Source of the DNA: JBJENW01 sp051880395
GTDB taxonomy: Bacteria; Bacillota; Clostridia; Lachnospirales; Lachnospiraceae
Assembly: GCA_051880395.1 (NCBI GenBank)
Contig: JBJENW010000262.1
Coordinates: 1 to 49,208 of the forward strand
DNA length: 49,208 nucleotides
Direction of reading: 5' to 3'
Position numbers and translations under genes: made by a program. Below the pieces are notes generated by a model. It saw only the letters and a list, made by a program, of their open reading frames with translations. It did not search any database and had not been told where the DNA came from. Each line of letters opens with the position of its first letter. The first letter of the stretch is position 1. Below, in pieces: positions 33,526-43,272 of the stretch.

Positions 33526-34878
33526 TTAAAAAGGGAGCTTGAATCTTCCCAATTTACCACCTTTTGTCTTACCATTCATAAGACCTGTCATCTGTTTCAT
33601 CATCTTGCGGCCCTGCTCAAATTGTTTTACCAAGCGGTTTACATCTGCAAGATCGACACCTGCTCCTGCCGCAATTCTTTTTTTACGGCTCGGCGTTAAG
33701 ATCGACGGCTGACTGCGTTCCTGCGGTGTCATCGAATAAATAATTCCTTCAATCTGCGCCATTTTTTTCGCATCCATCGCGTTTTCTACCTCGCTGATCT
33801 GACTTCCGGTAATTCCGGGCATCATTCCAAGCAGTTTGCTGATTCCACCCATCTTACGCATCTGATTCATCGATTCCAGATAATCATCAAAGCCAAATTC
33901 TGCTTTTTTCATCTTCTGTTCTAACGCAATGGCTTTTTCTTCATCTATTTCTTCCTGCGCTTTTTCAATCAATGTCAGCACATCCCCCATCCCAAGGATT
34001 CGGGATGCCATACGATCCGGATAAAACTGCTCCAGATCAGAAAGCTTCTCTCCCATACCGACATACAAGATCGGTTTTCCGGTCACTGCCCGGATGGAAA
34101 GCGCTGCACCACCTCTGGTATCGCCGTCTAACTTCGTCAACACGACCCCGTCAATGCCGACTTTTTCATCGAATGTCTTCGCCACATTGACCGCTTCCTG
34201 TCCGGTCATCGCATCGACAACGAGAATGCTCTGATGTACTTCGATATTCTGTTTGATGGAAATTAATTCTTCCATCATCGCTTCATCGATTTGCAAACGA
34301 CCTGCTGTATCGAGAATTACAACGTCCATGCCATTTTTTGATGCATGCTCGATCGACGCTTTTGCAATATCAAGCGGTTTATTTTTTCCACCCATGGAAA
34401 AGACTTCCACGCCCTGCTTTTCTCCGTTTTTCTGCAGCTGTTGAATTGCTGCCGGCCGATAGACATCGCAGGCAGATAACAGCGGTTTTTTCCCTTTCTG
34501 TTTCAGTTTTCCTGCAATCTTTGCGGATGTTGTCGTTTTACCGGCACCTTGAAGACCGACCATCATGATCACTGTGATACCACCACTGTTCAACTTGATC
34601 TCCGTCGTCTCGGATCCCATGAGGCTTACCATTTCCTCATTTACGATCTTAATGACCATCTGCCCCGGATTCAAACCGTTCATAACATCCTGACCGACTG
34701 CACGCTCCTGCACGGTTTTGATGAACTGCTTTACGACTTTAAAATTGACATCCGCCTCTAACAGTGCCATTTTTACTTCTTTCAGCGCAGTTTTTACATC
34801 GTCTTCTGTCAAACGGCCTTTACTTCTTAAATTTTTAAATACGTTTTGAAGTTTCTCTGATAAACTGTCAAATGCCAT
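33526..34878 (-). CDS. ffh: Signal recognition particle protein Ffh
   Basis: Ffh with 4.5S RNA targets membrane proteins to FtsY. The product is 450 aa. The N and G domains hold GLQGAGKTT (about 107-115), DTAGR and TKLDGD. The Met-rich M domain includes SILTPSRKKRIAAGAGV and MMKQMTGLM near the end. It starts 3 bases after ylxM. The receptor gene ftsY is at 38705-39646. Confidence 0.97.
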   Translation of the reverse strand: MAFDSLSEKLQNVFKNLRSKGRLTEDDVKTALKEVKMALLEADVNFKVVKQFIKTVQERAVGQDVMNGLNPGQMVIKIVNEEMVSLMGSETTEIKLNSGGITVIMMVGLQGAGKTTTSAKIAGKLKQKGKKPLLSACDVYRPAAIQQLQKNGEKQGVEVFSMGGKNKPLDIAKASIEHASKNGMDVVILDTAGRLQIDEAMMEELISIKQNIEVHQSILVVDAMTGQEAVNVAKTFDEKVGIDGVVLTKLDGDTRGGAALSIRAVTGKPILYVGMGEKLSDLEQFYPDRMASRILGMGDVLTLIEKAQEEIDEEKAIALEQKMKKAEFGFDDYLESMNQMRKMGGISKLLGMMPGITGSQISEVENAMDAKKMAQIEGIIYSMTPQERSQPSILTPSRKKRIAAGAGVDLADVNRLVKQFEQGRKMMKQMTGLMNGKTKGGKLGRFKLPF

Positions 34879-34881
34879 ATG

Positions 34882-35268
34882 TCAAAGCTCCTCTAAAATA
34901 TCGTTTGATAAGTTTTCTATTTTCTGTAATATCTGCTTTTGATTCTCCTCATTACACACATGTGTCAATTGATGAATCTCTCCCACTTTTTCTTTTATCT
35001 CCAGAAAACGTGAAATCAGATGCAGCTTTTCTTCATAGTTCTCTAAGGATTTTGTGCATCGTTTCAGCAGATCATGAACTCCCTGCCGACTAATGCCTTC
35101 TTCCTCTGCAATCTCACTCAGCGATAAATCTTGAAACACGAATGCCTCGTATACCGAACGCTGATGTGGATTCAAAAGCTCTCCATAAAAATCATACAGG
35201 TAAGTTTGCTGGACTTTTTTCTCTACGTCAAGATCGATACTGTGACGCAGTTCTTCCTGCCTTGTCAT
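34882..35268 (-). CDS. ylxM: YlxM/UPF0122 SRP-associated HTH protein
   Basis: YlxM binds the SRP complex in Gram-positive bacteria and adjusts its GTPase. The product is 128 aa. A sigma-factor-like HTH lies at about 36-75: LLNPHQRSVYEAFVFQDLSL, then SEIAEEEGISRQGVHDLLKR. A helical tail follows. It leads the ylxM-ffh-rpsP-khpA operon behind a strong promoter that overlaps the upstream gene's terminator. Confidence 0.93.
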   Translation of the reverse strand: MTRQEELRHSIDLDVEKKVQQTYLYDFYGELLNPHQRSVYEAFVFQDLSLSEIAEEEGISRQGVHDLLKRCTKSLENYEEKLHLISRFLEIKEKVGEIHQLTHVCNEENQKQILQKIENLSNDILEEL

Positions 35269-35284
35269 TTACATCACCTTAGGT

Positions 35285-35313
35285 ACTATAACACAGCAGA
35301 AAAAAAGTGTCAA
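35285..35313 (-). promoter_or_regulatory. Strong sigma-A promoter of ylxM-ffh
   Basis: Minus strand TTGACA (35308-35313, perfect), a 17-base spacer, and TATAGT (35285-35290). The -35 box is part of the distal arm of the terminator at 35301-35335. Transcription would start near 35278, only about 10 bases before the ATG, giving a very short leader. Confidence 0.82.
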
Positions 35314-35335
35314 GTATTTTTTCTTGACACTTTTT
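35301..35335. terminator. Bidirectional terminator after the penicillin-binding protein gene
   Basis: AAAAAAGTGTCAAG pairs with CTTGACACTTTTT around a 7-8 base T-rich loop, with T-runs on either strand. It stops the ilvA-PBP transcript. Confidence 0.88.
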
Positions 35336-35338
35336 CTT

Positions 35339-37441
35339 TTAATCCAATTTCGTTGTGACAAACGTCTTTTTCGGTTTTCCCTCTGTCAGAGCCAGCATCG
35401 CATCCTTCCAGATACTTGCCGGATAACTCGATCCGTACAGAGAACTCAAGGTTCTCGGCTGATCGTATCCGACCCAGACGGAAATGGTATAATACGGCGT
35501 AATGCCGCAGAACCATCCGTCCTTGCTGTCATTTGTCGTTCCGGTCTTTCCGGCTGCATCGATTTCAGATGAGTCATACCAACCCATTTTTGCCGCGGTA
35601 CCATTTGTGATGACGCCTTTTAAGACATCCACCATCGTGTTCGCGGCCTCAACCGAATAGACCTGCGTAGTCTCCTCTTCTTCGTACAATTCATTTCCTT
35701 CGCTGTCCAGCATCGATGTGATACAGGTTGTCGGCCGGAATTCTCCCTGATCCGCCAGTGCTGCATACGCACCTGCCATCTGTTCGGTTGTCACACCATA
35801 GGTAAGTCCTCCCAGTGCCGCCGACATATAGTAATCCCCAGGCACGATTTTGTCAAACTGCAGTTCCGTAGCAAATGAAATTCCATATTTCGGTGTGATC
35901 TGATAGTACACCTGGTACGCACATCCATTGATACTTCGCTCTACTGCCGAGCGAAGTGACATACTCTCTCCCGAAAGGCTTCCGATATCTGTCCCGGCTT
36001 TATTTGCCACCGAAACATCAATATTCATGAGCGTGCTGTCCGGCGTATAGCCTTTCATCAACGCCGGTGTATACACAACGATTGGTTTGATCGTGCTTCC
36101 CGGCTGGCGATAACTCTGGTATGCGCGATTTAAGCTGTACGTATTTTCCAGATTCGACTGAGATCGTCCGCCAATGACACCGACGACTTTTCCGGTCTGG
36201 TTGTCAATTGCAGTCAACGCTCCCTGCAGCGCATAAATTCCGGTTTCTCCGGTTGTCTCCGTATCAAAAGACAGATTTTCATCCACCGCCGCCTGCAGTT
36301 TATTTGCGATTTCCGAATTCAATGCCGTCTGCACACGATATCCACTCGTATACAATTCATTTTTTGCCGTATCAAAAGCCGTCTGATACTCCTTCTGATA
36401 CGCATTGTATTCTTCATCACTTGTAAATTCATATTGAAATTCAAACCCGTTCAGCTTCATAATGTACTCTGTTGCACAATTGACGGCATATGTTGTCTCA
36501 TAGTTATAAAATCCACGTTTCTGACGCACGATCTTAATTTTTTCTTTGGTCGCCTCGTCACACTGCTCCTGCGTGATGTACTCCATTTTTACCATGTCAC
36601 GCAGAATCTTATCCCGCCGTTTGATTGCACGTTTCGGGTGCATGAACGGATCGTAATATTGCGGCGAGTTCGGAATCGCACACAGATACGCGATCTGAGA
36701 CAAACTCAATTCGGAAGAGCTCACACCAAAATAAGCCATCGATGCTGCCTCTAAACCGTAAATTCCGTTTGCAAAGCAGACATCATTCACATAATATTCC
36801 ATGATCTGTTCTTTTGTATATTTCTGATTCATTTTTACTGCGATCAGCATTTCTTTCAACTTACGCTCAATAGATTTTTCACGCGTCAAAAATGTTCCGC
36901 GGGCAAGCTGTTGCGTGATCGTACTGGCACCGGTCGCCTCTACACCGTGTGTCAGGACATACTGTGTCAAGACTCGGACTACACCTTTAAAATCGACACC
37001 GATATTGCTCCAGTAGGACTGATCTTCCACTGCCACAAATGCTTCCACCGCATATTCCGGAATATCTTTGTATTTTAAATAATCTGAATCTCCATTTCCG
37101 GAAAGCTTCGCGATCGTATTTCCACCGTCATCATAAATGTAGGTGGTTTCATCTAGTTTAAATGTTGCTTCTGAACTTTCGTCTACGCACTTTGTTGCAA
37201 ACTCATTGTAAGCAGATAAGGTCGTTCCATATTGCACTTTTACAAAAACACTGACACCCAGGATTCCGATCACCACGATCAGCGCCGGAATCGCCAGAAT
37301 TTTTGCGACCATCCGAAATACATCATATAAAAATGCATAAAACAGCCGGAATGCATACAATCCTTTGCTGCCACCGTACAGTTCCTGCGTCCGCATGACT
37401 TTTTTCAGTAATGACTTTACTTTTTTCTTCTTTTTTTTCAT
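35339..37441 (-). CDS. Class A penicillin-binding protein (PBP1A-type)
   Basis: This bifunctional enzyme builds and cross-links peptidoglycan at the outer membrane face. The product is 700 aa. A Lys-rich cytosolic start (KKKKKK) and a membrane segment at about 39-62 come first. The GT51 transglycosylase has VEDQSYWSNIGVDFKG and GASTITQQLARG. The transpeptidase has the SxxK motif GSTIKP, SING and KTGTT. It lacks the long low-complexity C-tail of some relatives. It starts 51 bases after ilvA; the ribosome site AAAAGGGG is moderate. Confidence 0.93.
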   Translation of the reverse strand: MKKKKKKVKSLLKKVMRTQELYGGSKGLYAFRLFYAFLYDVFRMVAKILAIPALIVVIGILGVSVFVKVQYGTTLSAYNEFATKCVDESSEATFKLDETTYIYDDGGNTIAKLSGNGDSDYLKYKDIPEYAVEAFVAVEDQSYWSNIGVDFKGVVRVLTQYVLTHGVEATGASTITQQLARGTFLTREKSIERKLKEMLIAVKMNQKYTKEQIMEYYVNDVCFANGIYGLEAASMAYFGVSSSELSLSQIAYLCAIPNSPQYYDPFMHPKRAIKRRDKILRDMVKMEYITQEQCDEATKEKIKIVRQKRGFYNYETTYAVNCATEYIMKLNGFEFQYEFTSDEEYNAYQKEYQTAFDTAKNELYTSGYRVQTALNSEIANKLQAAVDENLSFDTETTGETGIYALQGALTAIDNQTGKVVGVIGGRSQSNLENTYSLNRAYQSYRQPGSTIKPIVVYTPALMKGYTPDSTLMNIDVSVANKAGTDIGSLSGESMSLRSAVERSINGCAYQVYYQITPKYGISFATELQFDKIVPGDYYMSAALGGLTYGVTTEQMAGAYAALADQGEFRPTTCITSMLDSEGNELYEEEETTQVYSVEAANTMVDVLKGVITNGTAAKMGWYDSSEIDAAGKTGTTNDSKDGWFCGITPYYTISVWVGYDQPRTLSSLYGSSYPASIWKDAMLALTEGKPKKTFVTTKLD

Positions 37442-37492
37442 AGGAAAACCCCTTTTTGCTCCATCCAGTCTTTCTCAAAAGCTTTTTCATAA

Positions 37493-38704
37493 TTATAAAT
37501 TTGCCTGCACCAGTCTCGGCTTATAGCCTTCTTTTTCCAGTGCATCAATGATCTGTTTCTTGTGATCGGTTCCAAATGCTTCCATTGTAATGCGAAGCTC
37601 TACCTGCGCACTGCGGTTTGTCGTTACAAACTGATTGTGCTCCAGCTTGATGACATTTCCCTGCTGTTTTGCGATCGTAGATGCCACTGCGGACAACTCT
37701 CCCGGTTTATCCGGCAAAAGAACGGATACCGTAAAGATTCGGTCTCTGAAGATCAGTCCCTGCTGCACAACAGAAGACATTGTGATCACATCCATATTTC
37801 CGCCGCTCAGAATGGATACCACGCGCTTATTCTTGACATTCAGATGTTTCAGTGCTGCAACCGTTAAAAGACCAGAATTTTCCACGATCATCTTATGATT
37901 TTCTACCATATCAAGGAATGATACGACTAATTCATCATCCGTAACAGTAATGATATCGTCCAGATTTTTCTGGATATATGGGAAAATATGTTCACCCGGT
38001 GTTTTTACGGCGGTACCGTCTGCAATTGTATTTACGGTCGGAAGTGTCACGACTTTTCCTTCTTTAAACGATGCCTGCATACAGTTTGCACCAGCTGGTT
38101 CCACACCGATTACCTTTATCTTCGGATTTAATAATTTTGCTAAAGTGGAAACCCCTGTTGCCAGACCACCGCCGCCGATTGGAACTAAAATATATTCCAC
38201 TAACGGAAGCTCCTGAAAAATCTCCATCGCGATCGTTCCCTGTCCGGTTGCAACTGCCGGATCATCAAACGGATGAATAAACGTATACCCGTTTTTCTCT
38301 GCAAGCTCATAGGCATACGCACAGGCTTCGTCATATACATCACCATGCAGCACCACCTCTGCACCATAACTTTTTGTTCGATTTACTTTGATCAACGGTG
38401 TTGTCGTCGGCATTACGATCGTCGCATGACAGCCATAGCATTTTGCCGCATAAGCAACACCCTGTGCATGATTTCCTGCAGAAGCTGTGATCAGACCTTT
38501 TTTTCGTTCCTCATCACTCAGCGTACTGATCTTATAATAAGCTCCACGTACTTTATAAGCACCTGTAAACTGCAGGTTTTCCGGTTTCAGATACACCTGA
38601 TTTCCAGACTGTTCACTGAAGAAATCGCTATGGATGAGCTTCGTCTCATTTGTTACTTCTTTTACTTTTTTGCTTGCTTCTTCAAACTTATCTAGGGTCA
38701 ACAT
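37493..38704 (-). CDS. ilvA: Threonine ammonia-lyase with ACT domain
   Basis: The PLP enzyme deaminates threonine to 2-oxobutanoate, for isoleucine synthesis or catabolism. The product is 403 aa. The PLP-lysine lies in FTGAYKVRGA (about 43-52), followed by ASAGNHAQGVA and the phosphate loop GGGGLA. A C-terminal ACT domain (about 325-403, VSVLLPDKPGELSAVAS) suggests allosteric control. A biosynthetic or catabolic role cannot be decided from sequence; the ~400-aa size with one ACT domain fits TdcB/IlvA-like clostridial enzymes. Its start codon abuts the ftsY stop, an odd place for it. Confidence 0.93.
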   Translation of the reverse strand: MLTLDKFEEASKKVKEVTNETKLIHSDFFSEQSGNQVYLKPENLQFTGAYKVRGAYYKISTLSDEERKKGLITASAGNHAQGVAYAAKCYGCHATIVMPTTTPLIKVNRTKSYGAEVVLHGDVYDEACAYAYELAEKNGYTFIHPFDDPAVATGQGTIAMEIFQELPLVEYILVPIGGGGLATGVSTLAKLLNPKIKVIGVEPAGANCMQASFKEGKVVTLPTVNTIADGTAVKTPGEHIFPYIQKNLDDIITVTDDELVVSFLDMVENHKMIVENSGLLTVAALKHLNVKNKRVVSILSGGNMDVITMSSVVQQGLIFRDRIFTVSVLLPDKPGELSAVASTIAKQQGNVIKLEHNQFVTTNRSAQVELRITMEAFGTDHKKQIIDALEKEGYKPRLVQANL

Positions 38705-39646
38705 TTACTCTTCTTCTCCTTTTACATCAAATAGTGCATTTACAAACTGATCCGCGTCAAATTTCTGCAGATCATCAATGGTCTCACCAACACCGATATA
38801 TTTAACCGGTATCCCCAGCTCAGACTGAATGGCAACAGCGATTCCGCCCTTCGCCGTTCCGTCCAGCTTCGTCAGAATGATTCCCGTGATATCTGCCACC
38901 TCGGAAAACTGTTTTGCCTGAGCCAGTGCATTCTGCCCTGTCGTTCCATCCAAAACTACCAGTGTTTCACGGTACGCCTCCGGATATTCTTTCTCCAGGA
39001 TACGGTTAATTTTTTTCAATTCTTCCATCAGATTCTTTTTGTTGTGCAAACGACCTGCTGTATCACACAGCAATACATCCGCATTACGCGCTTTCGCCGC
39101 TGCAACCGCATCATAGACAACCGATGCCGGATCCGCACCTTCCTGACCACCAATGATCTCGACGCCGGCACGGTTTGCCCATTCTGTCAGCTGCTCTCCG
39201 GCTGCCGCACGGAATGTATCCGCTGCCGCCAGAATCACTTTTTTCCCAGAATCTTTCAGCTTTCCGGCAAGTTTTCCGACAGATGTCGTCTTTCCAACAC
39301 CATTCACGCCGATCACAAGCACCACCGATTTTTCATGTTCAAATCGATATGCGGTCTCCTGCACCTGCATCTGCTGCTTGATACTGTCAATTAAAAGCTG
39401 TTTGCACTGCGCAGGCTCTTTGATCTTTTCTTCCTTTACTTTTTCTTTCAGATTTTCAATGATCTGTGTGGTCGCATTGATTCCAAGATCCCCCATCACA
39501 AGAATTTCCTCGATTTCTTCATAAAATTCGTCATCGATACTGGAAAATCCTTTAAAAATAGAATCAATTCCTGATACGATACTATCTCTTGTTTTTGTCA
39601 GGCCTTTCACCAGCCTGCTAAAAAACCCTTTCTTTTCTTCGCTCAT
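38705..39646 (-). CDS. ftsY: SRP receptor FtsY
   Basis: FtsY docks Ffh-bound ribosomes to the membrane. The product is 313 aa. It has only a short acidic N-terminus, without a long A domain, then GVNGVGKTT (about 113-121), DTAGR and TKLDGTAKGG. It follows smc after 62 bases. Its partner ffh lies 4 kb downstream in the same direction. Confidence 0.96.
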   Translation of the reverse strand: MSEEKKGFFSRLVKGLTKTRDSIVSGIDSIFKGFSSIDDEFYEEIEEILVMGDLGINATTQIIENLKEKVKEEKIKEPAQCKQLLIDSIKQQMQVQETAYRFEHEKSVVLVIGVNGVGKTTSVGKLAGKLKDSGKKVILAAADTFRAAAGEQLTEWANRAGVEIIGGQEGADPASVVYDAVAAAKARNADVLLCDTAGRLHNKKNLMEELKKINRILEKEYPEAYRETLVVLDGTTGQNALAQAKQFSEVADITGIILTKLDGTAKGGIAVAIQSELGIPVKYIGVGETIDDLQKFDADQFVNALFDVKGEEE

Positions 39647-39708
39647 CTTATCCTCATTTCTTTTCTTAATCTATTTTTTCTGACTCTTTTATCCTACCAA
39701 ACCTTTTT

Positions 39709-42700
39709 CTATTTGTCGAGGTCATTCTCGATCAAATTGACAGAAACCAGCGTGGAAACACCTTTTTCCTGCATCGTAATACCATATAGTCGGTCTGCTG
39801 CTTCCATACTCCCTCGCCTGTGTGTGATTACAATAAACTGCGTATTTCTCGTCAGTTTCCCAAGATATTTTGCAAAACGAGTGACATTTGAATCATCCAG
39901 TGCCGCCTCAATCTCATCAAGCAGACAAAACGGAGACGGTTTGAGATTCTGAATGGAAAACAACAGTGCGATTGCTGTCAGAGACTTCTCCCCACCGGAC
40001 ATCTGCATCATATTTTGCAGTTTTTTCCCGGGTGGCTGTGCAATGATGCGAATACCGCATTCCAGAATATCTTCCTCATCTACCAGCTCTAAGGTTCCTT
40101 TTCCCCCGCCAAATAATTCTTTAAACACCTGATTAAACTCGACTTGAATTTCTGCAAACTTCTCTTTGAACTGTCTGCGCATTCCATCATCAAGCTCTTC
40201 AATTACCTGCATCAGTTTTTTTTCTGCCTCTATTAAGTCATCATGCTGATTTTTCAAAAATTCATAGCGTTCGGATAATTCTTTATACTGATCGATCGCA
40301 TTGACATTGACATTTCCTAGTCGGCGAATCTCTTCTTTCACCTGGCGGATCTTTTGTTTTAATTCTGCCGCATCCTGATAGCCTTCCTGTTTTAATTCTT
40401 TCGCCGCATGCAGGGTCAGTTCATATTCTTCCCACATATAGCCGGTCTGGGTTTCCTCCTGCTGATCCAGCTTTTCTTTCTGGCTGTTTAACCGAAATGT
40501 TTCTTTTTCCAAGGCATTGCGATGTTCCGAAACCTGTTCCCGTTTTTCAAAAAACTGTTTATGTGTACCACGTTTTTCCTCTTTCTGCTGTATCAGTTCT
40601 GTCAGCAGCACTTTTTTCTTTTCGATCGTTTCTGCTGCCTGTTCGATCGTCTGTTTCATCTGTTGGATTTCCTGTTTTTTCTGTTCCACATCTTCTTTCG
40701 CGGCTGACTTCGTAGATTCTAACTGCTGCTCCTGCGTCTTTAACCTCTGCAGTTCTTCTTGGGCACGCTTCTGATTTTCCTGTAGAAATCCTTCCTGTTG
40801 TTTCAAAGCGGACATCTGCATTTGTATGTCTGTCACTGCTTTTGCGCACTCTGTTTCCGCTTGTGTCTGCGTTTGCAGTTTTTCCTGACAGACCCGATTT
40901 TCTTCCTGTAATGCTGCTTCTTTCTCCTGCGCCTCTAAAATCTGATTCAGAATATGTTCTTTCTGTTCATGAATTTCTGCCATCTGTTCGTCTAGTTCTT
41001 TATTTTCCACCTTCAAGCTCTGGTAAACATTACTTGTTTGCTCTTTCTGTTCTTGTGCGCGCTCTAAATTGATTTTTGCTGTATTTTGTTCCAGATACGC
41101 ATTCTGCAGTTCTTCACTCGTTTGATTCAAATCCTCTTTTAAAAGTACTCTTGCCGTTTCGATATCATCCAAGCGCTCTTTGATGCGCTGCAAATCTTCC
41201 TGCTGTCGTTTTATTTTTTCTGAAAGCTCATCTAACTCCCGCTTTCTTCCAAGCAGATTGTTACTATTTTTAAATGCACCACCTGTCATGGAACCTCCCG
41301 GGCTTAAGGATTCTCCTTCCAATGTGACAATATGTAGAGAATACTGATGTGCCCGTGCAAGATCGGTCGCATGATCCAGCGTATCCACCACGATTGTACG
41401 ACCAAGCAGATATTCCATAATCCCCAAAAAGCGTTCTTCTGTATGAATCAGCGTATTGGCCCGCCCGATCACACCTGCTTCTTTCGAGACATCCACCGGC
41501 CGATTATTTTTTCGTTTTCCGACACTTGTGAGCGGCAGAAACGTTGCTCGCCCATACCGGTTTTTCTTCAAAAACCCGATCATACGCTTTGCCGTTTCTT
41601 CTTCTTCGGTCACGATATTTCGAATACTGCCGCCGAGCGCGGTTTCAATCGCTGTCTCATATTTTTTCGGCACCTGGATCAAATCCGCCACAACGCCAAG
41701 GATTCCCGGTTCATGTTCTTTCTGTTTCATCACCTGTTGAATACTGTTTCCATAACCGTCATACCGCTCTGCGATGTTCTGCAATGTTTCCAACCGTGAT
41801 TGATTTTTCTGCCACTCTCGACGAAGTGTTTCTGATTTCTGCTGTTCTACTTCCTGTTTCTGTTTCCATTCAAAGCGCTTTTCTTCCATTTCACGCTTAT
41901 TTTTCGTCAATTCTGCAATGGTGTCCTGCGTTTTCTGCAGCGCCTGCTCATATTCCGCAACTGCCTGCTCAATATTCTGCTCATCGGTTTTTCTCTGCAA
42001 AAGTTGTTTGGTCAATTGTGCCTTTCGGATATTTATCTGTTCCAACATCGTATCATAACGCTGCTGCCCAGCTTTTACCGATGCTTTCTGATTTAACAGC
42101 TCGATCATTTTTGTCTTGCACGCTTCAATCTGACTGCGATACCCATCACTGACTTTTTTGACTTCCTCGTGTGCTGTTTCCGCCCGCTGTAACTCCTGTT
42201 GCAGTTCCTGTTTCTGTTGCTGCAGTTCTTCTTTTTTCTGTACGGACGACTCCAGTTCCGTCTTCTTTTCTTCCTGCTGTCTTTGCAGATTCGCTTTCTG
42301 TTCCTCTACCTGGTCGCTGGTCCGTTCTGCAGAACGAATCTGTTCTTTTAACACCTCGATCTGACCGTCCAGCTGCCCTTTTTGCAGATTTTCCTGCGTA
42401 ATTTCCTGCTGCAGTGTCTGATGCTTCTGATCAATTTCTTCAATCTCGTGCTCTAGCTTTTCATACATCTGACGCGTCTTTTCATATTCCTCTTTCGCAT
42501 TCTGCAGTTCCTGCTCGGTAAGCGCATATTTTTTTTCCACCTGTGCACGTTCCTGCTCAATTCTTTCTGCCTCAAAAAGAAACAGATTCACATCATACAG
42601 CTTTAATTCCTCTTTCTTTTTCAAAAAAGCCCGTGCAGTCTGCGACTGCTGTTCTAACGGTTTTAACTGTTTCTCCTGCTCACTTAAAATATCCGTCACA

Positions 42701-43269
42701 CGCACAAGATTTTCCCGCTCATCAGCCAGTTTTTTCTGTGCTGCAGCCTTTCTTCGTTTATATTTTACAATTCCGGCTGCCTCATCAAACAACTCCCGCC
42801 GTTCCTCCGGTTTTCCATTTAGAATCTGTTCGATCTGACCCTGTCCGATAATGGAATATCCTTCTTTTCCGATACCGGTATCATAAAATAATTCATTGAC
42901 ATCTTTTAAACGACAAGCAGTTCCGTTCAAAAGGTATTCACTTTCTCCCGAGCGATACACCCGTCTTGCAACTGTCACTTCTTCATAATCGACCGGCAGT
43001 TTATGATCGGAATTATCCAGTGTGATGGCTACATGCGCATAACTGAGCGGCTTTCGATTCTCTGTCCCGGCAAAGATCACATCCTGCATGCTTTCTCCTC
43101 GGAGCTGTTTCGCACGCTGTTCTCCCAGTACCCAGCGCACTGCATCTGCAACGTTGCTTTTTCCGCTTCCGTTTGGTCCTACAATCCCGGTAATTCCATT
43201 GTGAAATTCAAATACAATTCGGTTTGCAAACGATTTAAATCCTTGAATTTCTATACTTTTTAAGTACAT
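39709..43269 (-). CDS. smc: Chromosome segregation SMC protein
   Basis: Smc with ScpA and ScpB condenses and organises the chromosome. The product is 1186 aa, usual for the family. The N-terminal head has GPNGSGKSNVADA (about 32-44). Two long coiled coils rich in Glu, Gln and Lys flank the hinge (about 510-660, GILGVVADLI and GGAFKN at its end). The C-terminal head has SGGEKSLTAIALLF and LLDEIEAALD. It begins 3 bases after the rnc stop. Confidence 0.97.
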   Translation of the reverse strand: MYLKSIEIQGFKSFANRIVFEFHNGITGIVGPNGSGKSNVADAVRWVLGEQRAKQLRGESMQDVIFAGTENRKPLSYAHVAITLDNSDHKLPVDYEEVTVARRVYRSGESEYLLNGTACRLKDVNELFYDTGIGKEGYSIIGQGQIEQILNGKPEERRELFDEAAGIVKYKRRKAAAQKKLADERENLVRVTDILSEQEKQLKPLEQQSQTARAFLKKKEELKLYDVNLFLFEAERIEQERAQVEKKYALTEQELQNAKEEYEKTRQMYEKLEHEIEEIDQKHQTLQQEITQENLQKGQLDGQIEVLKEQIRSAERTSDQVEEQKANLQRQQEEKKTELESSVQKKEELQQQKQELQQELQRAETAHEEVKKVSDGYRSQIEACKTKMIELLNQKASVKAGQQRYDTMLEQINIRKAQLTKQLLQRKTDEQNIEQAVAEYEQALQKTQDTIAELTKNKREMEEKRFEWKQKQEVEQQKSETLRREWQKNQSRLETLQNIAERYDGYGNSIQQVMKQKEHEPGILGVVADLIQVPKKYETAIETALGGSIRNIVTEEEETAKRMIGFLKKNRYGRATFLPLTSVGKRKNNRPVDVSKEAGVIGRANTLIHTEERFLGIMEYLLGRTIVVDTLDHATDLARAHQYSLHIVTLEGESLSPGGSMTGGAFKNSNNLLGRKRELDELSEKIKRQQEDLQRIKERLDDIETARVLLKEDLNQTSEELQNAYLEQNTAKINLERAQEQKEQTSNVYQSLKVENKELDEQMAEIHEQKEHILNQILEAQEKEAALQEENRVCQEKLQTQTQAETECAKAVTDIQMQMSALKQQEGFLQENQKRAQEELQRLKTQEQQLESTKSAAKEDVEQKKQEIQQMKQTIEQAAETIEKKKVLLTELIQQKEEKRGTHKQFFEKREQVSEHRNALEKETFRLNSQKEKLDQQEETQTGYMWEEYELTLHAAKELKQEGYQDAAELKQKIRQVKEEIRRLGNVNVNAIDQYKELSERYEFLKNQHDDLIEAEKKLMQVIEELDDGMRRQFKEKFAEIQVEFNQVFKELFGGGKGTLELVDEEDILECGIRIIAQPPGKKLQNMMQMSGGEKSLTAIALLFSIQNLKPSPFCLLDEIEAALDDSNVTRFAKYLGKLTRNTQFIVITHRRGSMEAADRLYGITMQEKGVSTLVSVNLIENDLDK

Positions 43270-43272
43270 ATG

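Noticed and set aside
42158..42401. Cys/Ser-rich plus-strand frames over smc
   Set aside because: They are the complement of the Gln/Glu/Lys-rich coiled coils of smc, a common source of false open frames.
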